DNA from: Shewanella khirikhana
GTDB lineage: Bacteria > Pseudomonadota > Gammaproteobacteria > Enterobacterales > Shewanellaceae
Direction: 5' to 3'
Length of the DNA: 64,000 nucleotides
NCBI RefSeq assembly: GCF_003957745.1
Contig: NZ_CP020373.1
Coordinates: 310,001-374,000 of the forward strand
In this document: positions 27,741 through 39,210 of the stretch, one piece after another
How the letters are laid out: each line of letters opens with the position of its first letter
Numbering within the stretch: position 1 is the first letter of the stretch
Notes under the pieces: generated by a model
Seen by the model: only the letters and a program-made list of their open reading frames with translations
What the model was told of the DNA's origin: nothing
The model's database searches: none
Translations under genes and position numbers: made by a program

Positions 27741-28137
27741 GGAAGGTGTCCTGTGGTGGCTAACCGGGCGTTGGCACGGCTGATGAAAGCTATTGAAATA
27801 GCGGTTACTGCAATGATTCAACTGAATCGGTTGTTACTGTGTCGTCTTGCGACTTGCCCCGGAATTATATCTGCTTTTGGCCGGTCTGACTCTACACCTG
27901 TGTGCTTAGCCTGTGTCAGCAGCAAATGTGCTTAATCGGGTTGGGCATGTGCCCGGGGCGAGGCTATTGTAGCAATAATGCGGGCTGATTTCCTTACGCC
28001 AGGAATTTGCCGCCAGAAGCGGGCTAACATCAAAGACATGGCCGATGCCATTGTCATTATGCTTATCGCCAGATGTCGTCATCTTCAAAAGGTGAAAGCG
28101 TCAATAACCAGCAAATCCACTTGAGCAGAAAGGCCGA
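27741..28137. other. Divergent intergenic region, dbpA / DMT transporter
   Basis: 397 bp without a credible gene. Likely holds a long dbpA 5' leader on the minus strand and the transporter promoter on the plus strand. No clear riboswitch or hairpin recognised. Confidence 0.45.
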
Positions 28138-29109
28138 ATGAACAAAAAGCCAGAGATTGCATCAACCCAGGATAACAGTCGGCTGTGGCTGCTCACGGCG
28201 CTGACCATGCTTGCCTTTGCGGCCAACTCGCTCCTTTGCCGCGAGGCGTTGGTGTCCGGCAGTATCGATGCGGCGAGCTTTACCCTGGTGCGGATGGTGA
28301 GCGGCGCTCTGGTACTTATGCTGCTTGCTTTTCTGCAATCAAGAACCGCTTCGGCGCCAGAACCAAAGCCAGATCCAAAACAAGAGTCAAAGCAGGCGTG
28401 GCTTGGCGGCAACTGGCGCTCGGCGCTGGCGCTGCTGGGATACGCAGCAGCCTTTTCATTTGCCTACCACAGTCTCACTGCGGCCACCGGCGCCCTGCTG
28501 CTGTTTGGGGCGGTGCAGGCCACCATGATTGGCTATGGACTTTGGGCGGGTGAGCGGCCAAATCGGTTGCAGCTGTTTGGAATGCTACTGGCCCTGCTCG
28601 GCTTGGGCTGGTTTTTACTGCCGGGGGTTGCAGCGCCCGACAGCGTCGGCGCCTTGTTAATGCTGCTGGCAGGCGTTTGCTGGGGCGTTTATTCGTTACT
28701 AGGGCGCGGCGCTGCATCGCCGCTTTGCGCCACTGCCGGCAACTTTGTCCGCAGCGTCCCCCTGGCATTGCTGCTGTATGGGGTGATAGCGGCGGTGGGC
28801 TTTGATTCTCACGGAGAAATCGCCGGACAGGGAGGCGGGGGAGAGATTTTCAGCGTTTCCGCCATTGGCGTGCTGTACGGCATTGGCTCAGGCGCTATTG
28901 CATCCGGGCTAGGTTATGCACTCTGGTATGCGGTACTGCCGCGCATTGAAGCCACCACTGCGGCAACCGTACAGCTCAGCGTACCCATCATAGCCGCATT
29001 CGGCGGCCTGTTACTGCTTGGCGAACCACTCAGCCTCAGACTCATCCTCTGCTCCACCGCAGTCCTCGGCGGCATCGCACTAGTCGTACTCAACCGCTCG
29101 GGGAAATAG
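28138..29109 (+). CDS. EamA/DMT-superfamily transporter
   Basis: Inner-membrane drug/metabolite transporter of 323 residues with ten predicted helices in two EamA repeats. The first repeat begins ALTMLAFAANSLLCREALVSG and the second LLMLLAGVCWGVYSLLGRGA; the last helices carry VQLSVPIIAAFGGLLLLGEPLS, typical of the family. A Pro/Lys-rich loop (about 72-85) after helix 2 is unusual but harmless. Substrate cannot be inferred. The accessory patch starts immediately downstream. Confidence 0.88.
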   Translation: MNKKPEIASTQDNSRLWLLTALTMLAFAANSLLCREALVSGSIDAASFTLVRMVSGALVLMLLAFLQSRTASAPEPKPDPKQESKQAWLGGNWRSALALLGYAAAFSFAYHSLTAATGALLLFGAVQATMIGYGLWAGERPNRLQLFGMLLALLGLGWFLLPGVAAPDSVGALLMLLAGVCWGVYSLLGRGAASPLCATAGNFVRSVPLALLLYGVIAAVGFDSHGEIAGQGGGGEIFSVSAIGVLYGIGSGAIASGLGYALWYAVLPRIEATTAATVQLSVPIIAAFGGLLLLGEPLSLRLILCSTAVLGGIALVVLNRSGK

Positions 29110-29304
29110 CCTGGCTGCAGAAGCTCTAGTTGGGGCGCAGGAAGGCTATGCCTGTCCTGTCTCCTTCGCATTTTAATTCACTCCGACCCCTTTACCTGTT
29201 TCTCAATTTTCAAAGTTCGTCCAGTTGGGGCTGCGAAATTTCAAAACGGTCTGGCAGTCCTCTCTTCCCTGTTGTTTACTGTAGCTATGGTGTTGATTGT
29301 GTGG

Positions 29305-29344
29305 CGAAGAATGACGAAGAATGACGAAGAATGACGAAGAATGA
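29305..29344. repeat. Tandem repeat, CGAAGAATGA x 4
   Basis: Four perfect, contiguous 10-bp copies. The copy number is likely to vary between strains by slippage. Confidence 0.95.
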
Positions 29345-29357
29345 GGACAGTCATCAC

Positions 29358-29385
29358 TCTATAGGTATTATTCTATAGGTATTAT
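29358..29385. repeat. Tandem repeat, TCTATAGGTATTAT x 2
   Basis: Two perfect adjacent 14-bp copies, 13 bp after the 10-bp repeat array. Confidence 0.95.
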
Positions 29386-29481
29386 GCACGGCATTTAGGA
29401 TGGCAACGGCAGTTTCAAGCCAACGCCATCAGACATCAACAATTATGGGCGTCTCAGTTATTGGTAACCAATGCCGGATGA

Positions 29482-29844
29482 ACAGGAGTAAGTGCACTTG
29501 CTGCAAATGTCGGTGCCAACGCAGCAGTTGGTGCTGGTTTAGGGGCGACATCTGCGATTGCAAATGCAGGTATAGATGGTTTGCAAGGTGATTCAGATGG
29601 CACACTAACTTTGAGTCAATTGGGACAAAGTGCAAAAGACGGGGCGTTATATTCCGCGGCGGCTACTGCAGCGGGTGCTTTGGCGACTAAGTCTGCGATG
29701 AGAGCTACAGGTTCGGTATGGGGAAGGGCAAATGAAATGACAAATATTGGAACGGGAGTGGCAGAGGCAGCAGGAAGTTGTGTCGGTAACTCCGGTGATT
29801 TTGTTAAATTTGGTGCCGAAAAAGTAGAGGAATTTCTGAAGTGA
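29482..29844 (+). pseudogene. Broken C-terminal fragment of a large secreted/polymorphic-toxin-type protein
   Basis: Open frame from just after a TGA (29479-29481) to the stop at 29844, with no good start or SD. The product is Ala/Gly-rich (VSALAANVGANAAVGAG, AAATAAGALATKSAMRATG), followed by a short polar tail ending DFVKFGAEKVEEFLK. Such Ala/Gly-rich segments before a variable tail are typical of the region just upstream of the toxin domain in Rhs or similar proteins. A piece in another frame upstream (29399 on) suggests frameshift decay. The GTG start of the next gene overlaps its stop, as in toxin-immunity pairs. The translated segment 29581-29844 could alternatively be a small live gene from the TTG at 29581. 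Family call is inference. Confidence 0.45.
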
Positions 29845-30173
29845 TCTTCATTAAGTTTCTTAGATTGATTATAAATTTATTCACGAATACTATTACATTT
29901 ATATTTATAATTAGCTTAACATGTGCGTTTATTGTTTTTTTGTCATATGACTCAGAAAAGTCGTTAACACTACATTTTATGGCGTGGATATATTTGTCTT
30001 GCACGTTCTCTATAGTGTCATTGTTATTTCTGCCTATTGATATTTATCAATCCTATAGGATTTACAAACAGTTCCAGCATACGAGTGGGCGTTTTTGGTT
30101 ATTTATGTCAAGTGCTTTGCCAGAGAGAGAGTTAATTTATAAAAGTATAAAAAATGAAAAGGACAGAAAATAA
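29841..30173 (+). CDS. AT-rich small membrane protein, possible immunity protein
   Basis: 110 residues from a GTG overlapping the stop of the upstream fragment (GTGA). There are two membrane helices, at about 10-35 (LFTNTITFIFIISLTCAFIVF) and 47-68, then a basic cytoplasmic tail. Base composition is far more AT-rich than any other gene in the window and codon use is atypical, indicating horizontal acquisition. The position directly behind a toxin-like C-terminus and the small membrane-protein build are what one sees for immunity proteins against membrane-acting or periplasmic toxins; no homologue is recognised. Confidence 0.5.
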   Translation: MIFIKFLRLIINLFTNTITFIFIISLTCAFIVFLSYDSEKSLTLHFMAWIYLSCTFSIVSLLFLPIDIYQSYRIYKQFQHTSGRFWLFMSSALPERELIYKSIKNEKDRK

Positions 30174-30240
30174 GATACACAAAAGACAAGAACAAGAGCT
30201 AGGACACCCTAAACACTTTTGCTGAGGAATACACCAATCC

Positions 30241-30478
30241 CGTTCGAAGCGGCCGAGGGCATTGATGCCTGAAGCGTGGCCGAGGCAAGGAAGCCGAGGC
30301 AGCGTCAGTCGAATCAGGGATGAGCGTCTGACGCGCTAGCGGGAAGGCATCGAGTGCCGGAGGGGCTGTCCGCTTCGTTGCGGGTCGCAGGGGGATTGGA
30401 TAAGGGGGCTAGTCGAAACTGCCCCCTTTCCTCGGGTGTGGGGTGAAGCCCCACGATCTTAGCCAAGCGCAGCTTGGC
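30241..30478. other. Highly self-complementary GC-rich element, possible structured RNA or decayed mobile-element end
   Basis: At least five nested or successive stems: CGAAGCGG (30245-30252) with CCGCTTCG (30370-30377); inside it GCGTCAG (30302-30308) with CTGACGC (30328-30334); AAGGGGGC with GCCCCCTT at about 30403-30428; GTGGGG (30438-30443) with CCCCAC (30449-30454); and GCCAAGC (30462-30468) with GCTTGGC (30472-30478). No coding frame is convincing. I believe similar segments occur elsewhere in Shewanella genomes, but that is memory, not a search. The last stems may double as metH 3' structure. Confidence 0.5.
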
Positions 30479-30499
30479 CGCTTCAAAGAGTGCTCTCGA

Positions 30500-34240
<3,741 letters not shown>

Positions 34241-34418
34241 AAAAACACCTGCAAAGTACAAAAAGGTTCAGTCCTGAATGCGCCGCCCCGTGGGGCTTTG
34301 GCTGCTTAAACGGCAGTGCCGGTGGAGCCAAAAGCCAGTTTACGACCTGAAACAGGCTGTGGCGAGGCTGCTGCGCTGGATTTCTGCGCAGCCTTTGGCC
34401 GGGGCAGAAATTTGATTT

Positions 34419-34442
34419 GGACATTTATACGTATAGACGTCC
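34419..34442. promoter_or_regulatory. MetJ operator: three adjacent met boxes
   Basis: Read on the minus strand the 24 bp are GGACGTCT, ATACGTAT, AAATGTCC, compared with the met-box consensus AGACGTCT (7, 6 and 5 of 8 matches). MetJ binds tandem 8-bp boxes when SAM is high, so metH should be repressed. The site lies between divergent metH (180 bp) and cobC (136 bp) and might also touch cobC. Confidence 0.8.
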
Positions 34443-34504
34443 ATAATACGCGAAAAGTCCGCCCCGGAGCAAGTAACGGGCAAGCAGGCCACGGCGCATA
34501 AAAA

Positions 34505-34556
34505 CAGCGCAGAAAAACAGCACGGATAAACAGCGCGGATAAAGAGTGCGGATAAA
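34505..34556. repeat. Degenerate 13-bp tandem repeat upstream of cobC
   Basis: Four contiguous 13-bp units: CAGCGCAGAAAAA, CAGCACGGATAAA, CAGCGCGGATAAA, GAGTGCGGATAAA. A fifth, weaker unit precedes them at 34492. The array ends 21 bp before the cobC start, within its leader or promoter. Confidence 0.85.
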
Positions 34557-34577
34557 CAACCAGAGGCGAGCGTCAGT

Positions 34578-35204
34578 ATGATTTCCTGTGAGCTGATATT
34601 TTGGCGCCACGGCAACTGCGAAGATGAGGGCGTGCTGCGGGGCAAAACCGACAGTAAACCCAGCGCAGCAGCGATTGAAGCCATTGCCGGGCGCGCCGCC
34701 AACATGCCTGCGCCCCATGCCATTTTAAGTTCGCCACTGCGTCGTTGCCGTGAGCTGGCCGAGGCGATGGCACAGCCTTTGGGGCAAGCGGTGCAATTGC
34801 AGCCCCGCCTTGCCGAGATGGACTTTGGCGACTGGGATGGCCGCAGTCTTAATGAGCTGTGGCAGCACGAACCCATGGAAGCCTGGTGGCAGGACCCATG
34901 GGGCCAGAATGCGAGCAACCAGCTGCCCCCCAATGGTGAAACCATGCAGGCCTTCGAGGCGCGGGTTGATGATGCCATTACGCAAATACTCTTGGCTGCA
35001 CGGGATGGCGAGCGGCTGTGGCTGGTGACCCACGGCGGCGTGATCCGCTGCATGATGGCCTCCCTGCTTGGGGCGAACAGAGTCGCCGGTTTTTATAACC
35101 GCCTTGATATTCCCCATGGCGCCTGTGTCCGAACCCGTTGGTTTGCCACTGCACAGGGTTGGCAGGGGCAGCTTATCTGGCAGGATATGGAACTTGTGCG
35201 CTAA
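34578..35204 (+). CDS. cobC: Histidine phosphatase, probable alpha-ribazole phosphatase
   Basis: 208 residues of the phosphoglycerate-mutase-like superfamily. The RHG motif (IFWRHGNCEDEG) supplies the phospho-accepting His near residue 11, with SSPLRRCRELA, AEMDFGDWDG and THGGVIR as the other catalytic segments. In B12 synthesis CobC removes phosphate from alpha-ribazole-5'-phosphate or the final cobalamin phosphate. The assignment to B12 rather than another phosphatase rests on the position between metH and the cob operon. It lies upstream of the riboswitch and so is not controlled by it. Confidence 0.85.
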   Translation: MISCELIFWRHGNCEDEGVLRGKTDSKPSAAAIEAIAGRAANMPAPHAILSSPLRRCRELAEAMAQPLGQAVQLQPRLAEMDFGDWDGRSLNELWQHEPMEAWWQDPWGQNASNQLPPNGETMQAFEARVDDAITQILLAARDGERLWLVTHGGVIRCMMASLLGANRVAGFYNRLDIPHGACVRTRWFATAQGWQGQLIWQDMELVR

Positions 35205-35263
35205 AGCGCGGATAATCTGCAGTTTAGTGGCCGTGTGGTCGCCACAAATTTGAACATTATTGG

Positions 35264-35412
35264 GTAAAGGTGTCGGGGGCTAAGCCAACCCGACGTGAAA
35301 AGGGAACCGGGGAGTGCCTGTTGGTGCCAGCCCGGACTGTGCCCGCAACTGTGTGAAGCGAGTGTGCTATGGGTTAATAGCCGTGCTTCGAGTCAGGATA
35401 CCTGCCTTTATC
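35264..35412 (+). promoter_or_regulatory. Cobalamin (B12) riboswitch
   Basis: Recognised by its conserved blocks in order: AAAGGGAACCGGGG, TGGTGCCAGCCCGGACTGTGC-like core split as GGTGCCAG and CCGGACTGTGCCCGCAACTG, GTGAAGCGAG, and the B12 box GAGTCAGGATACCTGCC at 35390-35406. Adenosylcobalamin binding should lower expression of the operon that follows. The ends given are approximate. Confidence 0.95.
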
Positions 35413-35433
35413 TGTCGCAACTTAACCTATGCA

Positions 35434-35456
35434 TCCGGACGGGTTATCCGGAGGAG
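35434..35456 (+). promoter_or_regulatory. Hairpin overlapping the leader-ORF Shine-Dalgarno
   Basis: TCCGGA (35434-35439) can pair with TCCGGA (35447-35452) around CGGGTTA, covering the first half of GGAGGAG (35450-35456), the SD of the 17-codon ORF. It sits 28 bp after the B12 box, where an expression platform that hides a ribosome-binding site is expected. Confidence 0.5.
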
Positions 35457-35460
35457 TTTT

Positions 35461-35514
35461 ATGCCTATCAATTTTGCTCCCCCGGGCGATACCGTGGGAG
35501 ATCTTCTGTTATGA
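35461..35514 (+). CDS. 17-residue leader peptide, translationally coupled to btuD
   Basis: ATG 35461 follows an excellent SD (GGAGGAG, 35450-35456). It encodes MPINFAPPGDTVGDLLL and stops with TGA at 35512-35514, overlapping the btuD ATG at 35511 (ATGA). Its SD is the better of the two, so ribosomes loaded here would reinitiate at btuD, giving the riboswitch translational control of the transporter gene. The peptide itself shows no known function. Coding status is inferred from SD and overlap only. Confidence 0.6.
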   Translation: MPINFAPPGDTVGDLLL

Positions 35515-36308
35515 ACACCGCCATCACGGTGAATGAGCTGTGCTGGCAGGTGAACGGCCGGGCGCTGCTGGATTCGCTCAGCTTTACCCTGAACGGCCGT
35601 GGCATGTACGGCGTGATTGGCCCCAATGGTGCGGGCAAGTCGTCGCTGCTGCGCTGTTTATACCGCTTTATCCGCCCCGACAGCGGCACCATTGTGATTA
35701 ATGGTCAGGACATCGATGCCTTTTCCCGCAAGGCCTTTGCCCGGCTGGTGGCCGTGGTGCCCCAGGAGTTGCCGCCGCTTTTTGATCTTGCCACCGAAAC
35801 CGTGGTCGCCATGGGGCTGATCCCCCACAAGGGCTGGCTAGGCGCCGACAGCGCCGCTGACAAGAAGGCTGTGGCCGAAGCGCTTGCCAAGGTTGGTCTT
35901 GAAGGTTACGGCAAGCAGCCCTTTGGCAAGTTGTCCGGCGGCGAAAAGCAGCGGGCGCTGATTGCCAGGGCGCTGGTGCAGCGGCCGACGATTCTCATCC
36001 TCGATGAACCAACCAGCCATTTGGATGTGCGCTATCAAATTGAAGTGCTGGAGCTTTTGAAACGGCTCGATGTGTTTGTGCTTTGCACCATTCACGACTT
36101 AAACCTTGCCAGTGCCCTGTGTGATGAGCTGTTACTGCTGGATCACGGCCGGCTGATTGCCAAAGGTACGCCAAAACAGGTGTTGACCGAATCCCTGATT
36201 GGCGACGTATTTGGGGTGTGCTGTACCGTTGAGCCCCATCCTCAGCACGGCAAGCCGCTTATTCATTACTTTTACGGTTACGACCGAAGCCTGGGGGCGC
36301 ACATATGA
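35511..36308 (+). CDS. btuD: Vitamin B12/cobamide ABC transporter, ATP-binding protein
   Basis: 265-residue ATPase of the FecE/BtuD type. Walker A GPNGAGKSSLLR near residue 35, Q-loop VVPQELPP, signature LSGGEKQRALIARAL and Walker B ILILDEPTSHLD are intact. It powers uptake of cobamides or cobinamide across the inner membrane with the next gene. ATG 35511 overlaps the leader-ORF stop; a weak GGGAG lies 11 bp upstream. It is first of the structural genes under the cobalamin riboswitch. Its start overlap with btuC (ATGA) indicates coupling. Confidence 0.9.
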   Translation: MNTAITVNELCWQVNGRALLDSLSFTLNGRGMYGVIGPNGAGKSSLLRCLYRFIRPDSGTIVINGQDIDAFSRKAFARLVAVVPQELPPLFDLATETVVAMGLIPHKGWLGADSAADKKAVAEALAKVGLEGYGKQPFGKLSGGEKQRALIARALVQRPTILILDEPTSHLDVRYQIEVLELLKRLDVFVLCTIHDLNLASALCDELLLLDHGRLIAKGTPKQVLTESLIGDVFGVCCTVEPHPQHGKPLIHYFYGYDRSLGAHI

Positions 36309-37363
36309 GTGGCATCCGCGCCTTGTTTACGCCCCTCGGGCGGCGTGATTATCTGCTGGCCGCTCTGGTACTGGCCTGTTTGGTCTCCCCTGCGCTCGCC
36401 AGCATGTTTGGCGCTGCGGATATTCACTTCAGCGAAGCCATGTCGGTGTACCTGCATGCCCTGATTGGTGAGCGCCCGGCGGACGTGCCATATCTTGACA
36501 GCCGTATTCTGCTGGAACTCAGATTGCCACGGATCCTGCTGGCATTTGTCTGCGGCGCAGGTCTGGCGCTGGCCGGTTGGGCGCTGCAATTGGTGACCCG
36601 TAACCCCCTTGCCGACCCTTACCTGTTTGGCATCAGCTCAGGGGCATCCCTCGGCGCCATCGTGGTAATGAGCCTAGGCAGCCTGCTCGGCGGCGCCTTT
36701 GTGGAAGCGGCGGATGGTATCAGCTTGCCGCTGGGAGCCTTTGCCGGCGCCTCGGCTTCGGTGCTTATGGTGCTGGCCTTAAGTGGCTTTGGGCTGCAAA
36801 GTCAGGTGGAGCGTATGTTGCTCTCGGGGGTGGCTATCTCGTTTCTGTTTGGCGCCCTTGGCAGTTTGCTGCTGTATTTTTCAAGCCCGCAGGTAACAGC
36901 TTCACTGCTTTTTTGGAGTCTGGGCAGTTTTGCCCGCGCCAGTTGGGATCTGCTCTGGTTGCCCTGGACCATCTTCGGGGTGTTTGTTGGCTTTTTATCT
37001 GTGATGCGTCGCCAGTTACTGGCGCTTTCGGCCGGGGATGAAACCGCCCATGGTCTTGGGGTGCCGGTGGCGAGGCTCAGGATCATCAGTCTGCTGATGT
37101 GTTCCTTGATGACTGCCGTGCTGGTGGCAAGTTGCGGTGGCATTGGCTTTGTCGGCTTAATGATCCCGCACATCACCCGGCTGATGTTTCCCGGGCGCCA
37201 GTCGCTTATGATAGTGGTGCTGATGGGCGGCCTGTTTATGATGTGGGTGGATGTGCTGGCCCGTTCGCTGCTGCCCGCTCAGGAACTGCCGGTGGGCGTG
37301 ATTACCGCCGTGATAGGCAGTGGTTTTTTCCTGCTGCTGTTGCTTGGTCGCAAAGGCCAATAA
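36305..37363 (+). CDS. btuC: Vitamin B12/cobamide ABC transporter permease, FecCD family
   Basis: 352 residues with about ten membrane helices. Family motifs include RLPRILLAFVCGAGLALAGW near residue 78, NPLADPYLFGISSGASLGA and the coupling-loop region LMIPHITRLMFPGRQ near 290, followed by DVLARSLLPAQELPVGVITA. Overlaps btuD by four bases. No gene for the periplasmic binding protein BtuF follows; it must be encoded elsewhere. Confidence 0.9.
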   Translation: MSGIRALFTPLGRRDYLLAALVLACLVSPALASMFGAADIHFSEAMSVYLHALIGERPADVPYLDSRILLELRLPRILLAFVCGAGLALAGWALQLVTRNPLADPYLFGISSGASLGAIVVMSLGSLLGGAFVEAADGISLPLGAFAGASASVLMVLALSGFGLQSQVERMLLSGVAISFLFGALGSLLLYFSSPQVTASLLFWSLGSFARASWDLLWLPWTIFGVFVGFLSVMRRQLLALSAGDETAHGLGVPVARLRIISLLMCSLMTAVLVASCGGIGFVGLMIPHITRLMFPGRQSLMIVVLMGGLFMMWVDVLARSLLPAQELPVGVITAVIGSGFFLLLLLGRKGQ

Positions 37364-37396
37364 CAAGCCTAAAAAGGATTTGAATAAGGATAGGCA

Positions 37397-38425
37397 ATGT
37401 TTGAAATAACACCGCCGGACAGGCAAAGGGATGCGGACATTCAGGCGCGCATTGATGGCAAAACCAAGCCTCCCGGCGCCTTGGGGCAACTTGAAGGGCT
37501 CGCCGCTTCGCTGGTGCGTCTGCTTGGGGATGAGCCGCAGATCCGTCGGCCGGCCATGTTGGTGTTTGCCGCCGACCATGGCATAGCCAATGCCGGCGTG
37601 TCGATTGCACCGCCGGAAGTGACGGCGCAGATGGTGGCGAACTTTGCCCGTGGCGGGGCGGCCATCAATGTGTTTTGCCGCCAGCTTGGCTGGGAAATCG
37701 AAATCATCGATGCCGGTATATTAACGGCGCCGGACCCAAGTCTTGGGGTAACAGATTGTCGTCTGGGGGCGGGCACTGGCCCTATCCACAAGCGTGCTGC
37801 CATGACCCTGGGTCAGGTGGAGCACGGCCTTAATTTCGGCCGCGAGCGGGTCCGAGCCCATGTTGCCGAGGGCACCAACCTGATTGGTCTGGGCGAGATG
37901 GGCATTGGCAACACTTCCAGCGCTGCGGCTATGATGGCCGCGCTGCTGGGGCTTGAAGCCAAAGACTGCGTCGGCCGCGGTACCGGCGTGGATGCCGCCA
38001 CCCTCAAGCGCAAGCAAATGCTGGTGGAGCAGGCGCTGCTGTTACATCTGGACACCTTAACCAGTCCGCAATCTGTGCTTGCCTGTGTCGGCGGCTTTGA
38101 AATTGTGGAGATGACCGGCGCGGTACTGGCGGCGGCAGAGCTTGGCGTCCCGGTGATTATCGATGGATTTATTGCCACGGCCGCGGCGCTGGCGGCGGTG
38201 AAGATGCACCCTGAGTGCCGCGATTATCTGATTTTTGCCCACCGCTCCGGCGAGCGTGCCCACGGGCTGATGCTTGAGCACCTCAAGGCCGAACCCTTGC
38301 TGGACTTGGGGCTCAGACTGGGCGAAGGCACTGGCGCGGCGCTGGCGCTGCCTTTGGTGCAGGCGGCGGCCAACTTCTACCGCGAAATGGCCAGTTTCGA
38401 TGATGCAGGGATTGAGAAGGTATAA
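37397..38425 (+). CDS. cobT: Nicotinate-nucleotide-dimethylbenzimidazole phosphoribosyltransferase
   Basis: Activates the lower ligand of B12 by making alpha-ribazole-5'-phosphate from nicotinate mononucleotide and dimethylbenzimidazole. 342 residues with DRQRDADIQARIDGKTKPPGALG-type start, VFAADHGIANAGVS, GEMGIGNTSSAAA (residues near 175) and the catalytic Glu region LGEGTGAALALP near 315, all family signatures. Third structural gene of the riboswitch operon; the product feeds CobS next door. Confidence 0.95.
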   Translation: MFEITPPDRQRDADIQARIDGKTKPPGALGQLEGLAASLVRLLGDEPQIRRPAMLVFAADHGIANAGVSIAPPEVTAQMVANFARGGAAINVFCRQLGWEIEIIDAGILTAPDPSLGVTDCRLGAGTGPIHKRAAMTLGQVEHGLNFGRERVRAHVAEGTNLIGLGEMGIGNTSSAAAMMAALLGLEAKDCVGRGTGVDAATLKRKQMLVEQALLLHLDTLTSPQSVLACVGGFEIVEMTGAVLAAAELGVPVIIDGFIATAAALAAVKMHPECRDYLIFAHRSGERAHGLMLEHLKAEPLLDLGLRLGEGTGAALALPLVQAAANFYREMASFDDAGIEKV

Positions 38426-38430
38426 GACGT

Positions 38431-39210
38431 ATGTCATTCAAGCGTGAACTCGAGCTGTTTTTGTTGGCGCTCACCTTTTTTACCCGTATCCCGGTGCCGG
38501 TACGGCTGGAATACAGCCTCGAAGGTCTTAGCCGCGCCAGCCGTTATTTCGGGCTGGTGGGCACCCTGGTTGGGCTGCTGTCGGCGCTGGTGTTTTATCT
38601 GGCGCAGTTGGCGTTCCCGCCCAGCGTGGCGGTGGTGCTGGCCATGGTGGCGTCGGTGCTCATCACAGGTGGGTTTCATGAAGATGGCCTTGCCGACACC
38701 GCCGACGGTTTTGGCGGTGCCTTTGAGCGTGAGCGCAAGCTGGACATCATGAAAGACAGTCGTCTTGGCAGTTATGGTGCTCTGGCGCTGATATTGGCGC
38801 TGCTGTTTAAGTTTCAGCTACTCAGTGAACTCGCGCTCTATTCAGCGTCCAGCGTGGTGGGCGCGCTGATTTTGGGCCATACCCTGAGCCGTGCTTTTGC
38901 CGCGAGTTTTATTTTCAGCCACACCTATGTGCGGGATGACGATGCCAGTAAATCCAAGCCGCTGGCGCAGTCAATGCACTGGGACGAGGTGCTGTTTTTG
39001 ATGCTGAGCGCCGCCGTGGTGTGTCTGCTGCTGACCGGCATTGGTGCCACACTGGTGATTCTGGCGACCCTTTTTATCACCCGCAGCCTGCTTGGCCGCT
39101 GGCAGAAGCGTCATATCGGCGGCTACACAGGTGACACCCTGGGAGCCTGCCAGCAAATACTCGAACTGGCGTTGTATCTGGTGCTGCTGCTTCTTTGGAG
39201 CCAGTCGTGA
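38431..39210 (+). CDS. cobS: Adenosylcobinamide-GDP ribazoletransferase
   Basis: Polytopic inner-membrane enzyme (259 residues, about seven helices) joining alpha-ribazole to adenosylcobinamide-GDP in the last step of B12 assembly. Visible signatures are LTFFTRIPVP at the N-terminus, GGFHEDGLADTADGFGG near residue 75 (metal-binding acidic cluster), KDSRLGSYG and RWQKRHIGGYTGDTLGA near 215. Starts 5 bp after cobT and overlaps cobU by four bases. Confidence 0.95.
   Translation: MSFKRELELFLLALTFFTRIPVPVRLEYSLEGLSRASRYFGLVGTLVGLLSALVFYLAQLAFPPSVAVVLAMVASVLITGGFHEDGLADTADGFGGAFERERKLDIMKDSRLGSYGALALILALLFKFQLLSELALYSASSVVGALILGHTLSRAFAASFIFSHTYVRDDDASKSKPLAQSMHWDEVLFLMLSAAVVCLLLTGIGATLVILATLFITRSLLGRWQKRHIGGYTGDTLGACQQILELALYLVLLLLWSQS

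Larger units (their letters stand above)
29110..29481. other. Noncoding start of an accessory patch
   Basis: About 370 bp with no supported gene. It contains a TTAATTCACTCCGACCCC segment (29173-29190), which I associate with sequence flanking RAYT/IS200-like transposases in gammaproteobacteria (recollection), and the two short tandem repeats listed separately. A short frame at 29399-29467 (encoding DGNGSFKPTPSDINNYGRLS) may be a decayed upstream piece of the toxin-like pseudogene, since it is out of frame by two bases with it. Confidence 0.4.

Noticed and set aside
34505..34556. CRISPR-like repeats
   Set aside because: 13-bp contiguous tandem units without spacers; the same applies to 29305-29344 and 62298-62347.
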